A DNA stretch of 64,000 bases from Polytrichum commune (taxonomy: Eukaryota > Streptophyta > Polytrichopsida > Polytrichales > Polytrichaceae): NCBI GenBank assembly GCA_950295325.1, contig OX485805.1, positions 30,923,501 through 30,987,500 on the forward strand. Reading direction: 5' to 3'. Under the pieces are notes generated by a model that was given only the letters and a program-made list of their open reading frames with translations, was not told where the DNA came from and made no database searches. The position numbers and the translations under genes are program-made. Shown here piece by piece: positions 60,030 to 64,000 of the stretch (its first letter is position 1; each line of letters begins with the position of its first letter).

Positions 60030-60895
60030 AGTTCAAACGAGCGCCTGGACAAAAGATAATGTAAGGTCATTGGTCCAATGCGTTGTTTAGACCTAGGGTT
60101 TGTCCACTTCATCAACCCACCATGTCACCAACCAATGTCTTTGATAGACAAGATCAAGAAGTTTTGGGTCTTGCTTGGGGGCGTCTCCAAACTAGTCCAA
60201 TGGAAGAACACTCTTGTTTATTCAACCGGGTTGTTGGCAAGTTTGAAGCCACATTTGATGAACCATTCACGCTTTGTCCATGCAAATGTTCCAACTCTAC
60301 TTGAGCTAGCTCAAAATTTGGTTTCCTATAAAACTCTATAAGCTTGACAATGATCCATGACAATAGTGATAGGCAAATCAACTATTGTATATGTGGGTGT
60401 TAAGTTTGCTTGTTTCTCATGTTCTCTAACTTCTACTAGATAGATAGAAACTCCAACCCCTTTCAAGCAAGGGGCCGGCGTGAATAAAGTGTCCGTTCAT
60501 AATGCCAATGACCCGATGCCCACTGGACAAGGGGACATTGGGACAATACTACTCTCCCCTTTCGAGGATGGACACTATAGTGACACACTATACTAGTTCC
60601 TAGCTAGCCACTAGTGCCTTGAAGATACCGGACATGGTATCCCCCCAAAGGGCTTTGAGGTACCCATACAACAAGGTCCAAGGACCCCCCACCAGTGTGT
60701 ATGTTTGACAAATTTCATGTGACGTTCAACCTCAAATCCAAAGTGTCACGTGACGTTTTCAAAAACAAAAATGAATGTCAATTGACATCTACATTTTATT
60801 CCAAAATGTCACCTCAATTTTTGGCTTACACGATATTTTAGAAAACTAATATTTTGAATAATAAAAAACAAACTTGATTTGTAACAAAAAAAAAC
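60030..60895. other. Unassigned intergenic DNA
   Basis: Short frames at 60,078-60,381 overlap on both strands and lack motifs. No gene recognised. Confidence 0.45.
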
Positions 60896-60897
60896 TA

Positions 60898-61233
60898 TCA
60901 ATCGAGCGTAAGTATCCTTCGGTCTCGCATGTTTCTCCAAATGTTGAAGATGGTAGCCCAATCCATTGCATCCACTTCAAGCCCACAAAGAGAAACCCAC
61001 ATAAGAGCATCAAGGGTCTTCAAGTTCAACCTATTGCGCAAGTGGCTTTTGATTGCATTTTGTTTGGAAAATCCTCTCTCACAAATAGCTATACTTGATG
61101 GAATGAGTATAATTTTTTGCCAAAGTTGCATAAGTTTAGGCCAATTTGTGTGCCATTCCAAATATCGTTTTGTTCTCACACTCATGTCGAAGTGTTTCCG
61201 TAAATTCCAAGAGTTCTCCCTTACACATGTCAC
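60898..61233 (-). pseudogene. hAT transposase C-terminal dimerisation domain fragment
   Basis: An open 111-residue stretch carries the hAT C-terminal signature: FPKLM-like WPKLMQLWQ, IPSSIAICERGFSKQNAIKS, HLRNRLNLKTLDALMWVSL. The pattern (S.A.CERGFS.QN.IK...RN.L...TLD.LM) is the dimerisation region conserved in hAT transposases and in ZNF862-like relatives. Only the C-terminus is here: upstream on the minus strand (above 61,233) the frame closes and no BED zinc finger or catalytic blocks are visible. It is well preserved but truncated. In intact elements this region dimerises the nuclear transposase that moves elements with 8-bp target duplications. Confidence 0.85.
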
Positions 61234-61547
61234 TCTCTTAATTTCATAAACAATTCATGAATTAAGAAATATGAATTTCGTAAACTAATCAAAACCCCAA
61301 CTTATGTATTGAATCCATGATGAATCTAGCCAAAGAAAAGCAAGCTTCAAATAAAATTGGCAACCCTATTCACAAGTTATGTTTCCAACTTCATGAAGGC
61401 TTGACATTATGGAAAAGAGAACCCTACTTATGTGAATTTCAATATGCAGATGTTGAGTGAAATCCCGCCAGTGCATCGAATTACAAAGACAAATTAAGAA
61501 AAAAATGATTAATTTTATTCACAATCACAAAGACTACGCAATTCAAA

Positions 61548-61850
61548 GTGGAATTTATAGAGAAGCTCCACCAAACCATTTACAACACTGAAGAGGAAAA
61601 ACTAGCCTTTCAGACTTCAACACAGATGCCTTTCCACTTATGCATTGCGATTAGAGAGAAATGCACGACATACAGAAAAGAAGTCAAGAGCCTTGAATTT
61701 AGGCTTCTTTCTCCACTTTTTGCTTCTGAATCTGCAGCCAGACTCTGCTATCTCTACCGCCAAAAGCAACGGACATAAACTCTCAAAGGTGATCAACATG
61801 GGTGAATATCTTGCACTTCAGTACAGAGGCTCTGAGGCTCACAATTACGT
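61548..61850 (+). other. Possible first exon, unidentified
   Basis: A 76-codon frame (61,548-61,778) with a charged, non-repetitive composition is followed at 61,798 by ATGGGTGAATATCTTGCACT in a good start context (CAACATGG). It ends at a possible donor TAC|GTATGC near 61,848, giving MGEYLALQYRGSEAHNY. No downstream exon is seen before the repeats, so this may be an orphaned 5' end. Family not recognised. Confidence 0.2.
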
Positions 61851-62001
61851 ATGCTCCTCCCTTTGCTTGATTCTAGTTGAATGTATCTATTTATCTATCT
61901 ACCTATCTGCTGAACAATCATGTGATTTTTTTCTTCACAAGTCATAGTACGTGTCAATTTCTAGATTGTGCGTGTCAATTGACGTGCATTTTTTTTTTGT
62001 G

Positions 62002-62040
62002 CAAGTTTTTGCGTGTCAAAAGAGAAAAACTTGCAAAAAC
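62002..62040. repeat. Hairpin GCAAGTTTTTGC ... AAAAACTTGC
   Basis: GCAAGTTTTT and AAAAACTTGC are inverted copies about 20 bases apart, just beyond the SINE-like relic. The significance is unknown. Confidence 0.5.
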
Positions 62041-62044
62041 TTTG

Positions 62045-62180
62045 TCAAACATATACACTGCCCCCCACCATAGTTGGGTGGACTAAGGTGGTGAGCACCA
62101 CGCCGGCATGAGGAATAGAACCCACAACCTCCTCACTGGGGGCCATGAGCCCTAACCACCAAGCCAAGGCCCGTGGTGCC
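62045..62180 (-). mobile_element. tRNA-derived SINE-like relic
   Basis: On the minus strand an A box TGGCTTGGTGG (62,166-62,156) is followed 33 bases later by a B box GGTTCTATTCC (62,122-62,112), which differs from consensus GGTTCGAATCC-type boxes at one conserved position. The surrounding sequence does not fold into a functional tRNA, so this is the Pol III head of a SINE. The tail end is unclear; a run of A lies at about 61,999-61,990 on that strand. Confidence 0.6.
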
Positions 62181-62484
62181 CTTAACTTCTACTAATTAGA
62201 ATTATACCCAAAAAATTTGAGTTGCATTAGCAAATCTACAATGAAGCCTCCACAAAAACTAGATTGAAAATCGGACCTCCCCTAATTTAGTTATGGTAAT
62301 TGGAAGTGCATGTTTGTTGATTTCTTAGTTGGATACTTGATTACTTAGGTCCTCCAAATTGTGCTCATTATTGAGTGTAGAGTAGTTAATAATATTTGAA
62401 AACATAGTACAATCTCTTCTAAACATGTGTCTTTATGATATTTGCTTTTTGTGATCCTCACTAAACCACATACCAATCAAATAA

Positions 62485-62580
62485 TGGTTGGGGCAAACCA
62501 ACCCGTACACTGGTTCCTTGGAGGCAAGGGTTTAGGCATCCAACAAGGAACGAGTGTATGGGTTGGTTCGCCCAAAATCC
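62485..62580. mobile_element. 96-bp hairpin MITE, family F, copy 2
   Basis: Nearly identical to 54,948-55,042 and flanked by a perfect 8-bp direct repeat TCAAATAA (62,477-62,484 and 62,581-62,588). The arms GGGCAAACCAACCC and GGGTTGGTTCGCCC pair, with a G-to-C change in the left arm matched by C-to-G in the right arm relative to copy 1. Confidence 0.9.
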
Positions 62581-62589
62581 TCAAATAAC

Positions 62590-63165
62590 AAGGGTTCGAT
62601 TAACAAAGCAATGCCCCCTCCCCACCTGACTTTAGCTAAGCCTAAAAGTTGGTTCTAAAAATACGGCCTTCACCACCATCGACATTATCTAATGTAGAAC
62701 CCAGTTGACAAATGATGTGGCATGGCTTAAGAGTGGAGGTTTTAAGCCTCAAGCACCGACCCTCCCATCGGTACCTAGACATGAGGCAAGAATGTAGGAC
62801 CTTTAAAAGTGTTGCCTCCCACGCCCTTGTGATTGGTTGCTTTTTAGTCTTAGCTACGAGGGCACGAGGAGCTCCATTAACAAAAACCGATGGTAAGATA
62901 GATGAGTAGTAAAAGGATTTGGGGATGGGACAAAAACTAGCCAACATTCATTGCTTGGTAGTTGAAACCATAAACATGTGGTGAAAGCTACTTAACTAAA
63001 ACCTACTCAAAAATCTCCAGAGCAAGTTCTTGTAGGTGCAGTGGGATAGCCAGATGCCTCCCCTATAACTAAGGGAGCTTTACCCAATTTTAAGAAAAGA
63101 CTTTGGTTATTTGGTAAAGTCGGGTGGGGAAGGGGCACAAGCCACTTAAGACCCATCTAAGTTAT
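62590..63165. other. Unassigned intergenic DNA
   Basis: A 101-codon minus-strand frame at 62,642-62,947 has no motif I recognise. No gene is assigned. Confidence 0.45.
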
Positions 63166-63176
63166 GTTGAATAGGT

Positions 63177-63395
63177 CAATGTCCGGGAAGAACTGACAGT
63201 TAGTTACAAATGAACCGGTTGAGTTCGATAAATAATCGGTTGAAGTTGGAGACTTTGGGAGGAATCATTTGAGAGGAATCTATAGAATATACCTTGAATG
63301 AATAAAGCAAAACCGAAAGATGTCAACATGTAACCGGTTGGATTTAGAATCACTAGGATCTTGATTGACTATGCCCTAAAACTTCCGGGGCACTG
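63177..63395 (+). mobile_element. hAT-type MITE, family C, copy 6
   Basis: A 219-bp copy starting CAATGTCCGGGAAGAACTG and ending on the minus strand with CAGTGCCCCGGAAG. Flanks GAATAGGT (63,169-63,176) and GTATGGGT (63,396-63,403) agree at six of eight bases. Confidence 0.85.
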
Positions 63396-63659
63396 GTATG
63401 GGTTAGGTGAAGCAGCTAATTTCAAGGACATTGTGTTTCATGCCACCCAATATTGGGGAAAAAGTATGCTCCAAAAGTAGAGACTCAATGGGACGGACTC
63501 CGAATGATCCATGGAGATCCAAATTCGGTGCAATTCTCGAGACACAAATATCTCCCCAAAAGCACGTGGGTTAATTTTGGCACACTTGTGGTGAAGGCTT
63601 TGGCACACAAGTGGATTTCAAAGTCCTCAGCCTAGCTAGCGTGTCACCGTAATCAAGGC

Positions 63660-64000
63660 CCGTTCACACCATGGACCATGGAAGTCGGACCATGGAAGAT
63701 GGCCTTTTTCCATGGTCCGACTTCCATGGTCCAATTTTTAAAACAATCAACCAATTTACAAAGTTTTTGAGTCCCTCGCTAGGTGTAAACCAAATGTGGA
63801 TCAAGAGGAATGACCATGCACGGAAAAGTGAGTGTGCTGATTTTTTCAATATATGTCCAAACTTGGCAGTCTTGAAGCAAAAATTTCAAGTTTGACCATT
63901 TTCTTGTCTTCTCTTCTCCCAAATTATAGCAATATATCTTTTCCCGGGGCCCCCTTGCCTTGTTCTACCATAGCATCTCTTTTGCCTCTCCCACTGCAAA
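63660..64000 (+). mobile_element. MITE, family D, copy 2 (cut by window end)
   Basis: Homologous to 39,644-40,030 from CACACCATGGACCATGG through AAGAGGAATGACCATGCAC to CTCTTTTGCCTCTCCCA. It contains a perfect 23-bp inverted repeat (63,673-63,695 and 63,710-63,732) that is decayed in the other copy, so this copy is the better preserved one. Confidence 0.75.

Overview
This is eukaryotic nuclear DNA from a land plant. Genes are sparse and split by GT-AG introns, repeats are dense, and one plant-type tRNA gene is present. The genes that can be read fully are a plastid-type release factor 3 (15 exons), an A-type (CYP71-clan) cytochrome P450 (4 exons), and a small three-repeat beta-trefoil protein (2 exons). 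As far as I know, plastid RF3 is kept in algae and non-seed plants but not in Arabidopsis, so a bryophyte, lycophyte or fern is more likely than a flowering plant. That placement is inference.

Layout. 0-4 kb: decayed Ty3/gypsy chromovirus pol and LTR sequence carrying a repeated hairpin motif. 4-6.3 kb: foldback elements and a tandem array. 6.5-9.5 kb: a decayed transposase-like gene. 9.6-19 kb: mostly unrecognised AT-rich DNA with MITEs and an inverted LTR fragment. 19.2-21 kb: a foldback element, then a release factor 2 retropseudogene whose 5' half is inverted. 21.9-23.7 kb: a segment bounded by perfect 25-bp inverted repeats that contains an intron-bearing gene fragment. 24.4-25.1 kb: the beta-trefoil gene. 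25-34 kb: no gene recognised, but one pogo-like MITE. 34.0-37.5 kb (minus): the P450. 39.3-42.3 kb: several MITEs. 43.7-51.7 kb: RF3, with foldback elements in four introns. 54.5 kb: tRNA-Arg(UCU). 55-64 kb: MITEs, a hAT transposase C-terminal fragment, a SINE-like tRNA relic, and no confident protein gene.

The genes do not form a pathway. RF3 would recycle class-I release factors on plastid ribosomes. The RF2 relic 23 kb away is dead, so it does not make a functional pair with it. The strongest unusual signals are: (1) the RF2 retrocopy with the geometry expected from LINE twin priming; (2) a roughly 210-bp non-autonomous hAT-type family with six copies and matching 8-bp target duplications, one of them nested in another repeat whose empty site is visible in sister copies; (3) two 95-96 bp elements that are almost entirely one hairpin, with 8-bp target duplications and a compensated base-pair change; (4) a tandem array inside P450 intron 1 in which each unit carries a copy of the exon-1 end and its splice donor. 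All family names come from motif recognition; no database search was run.
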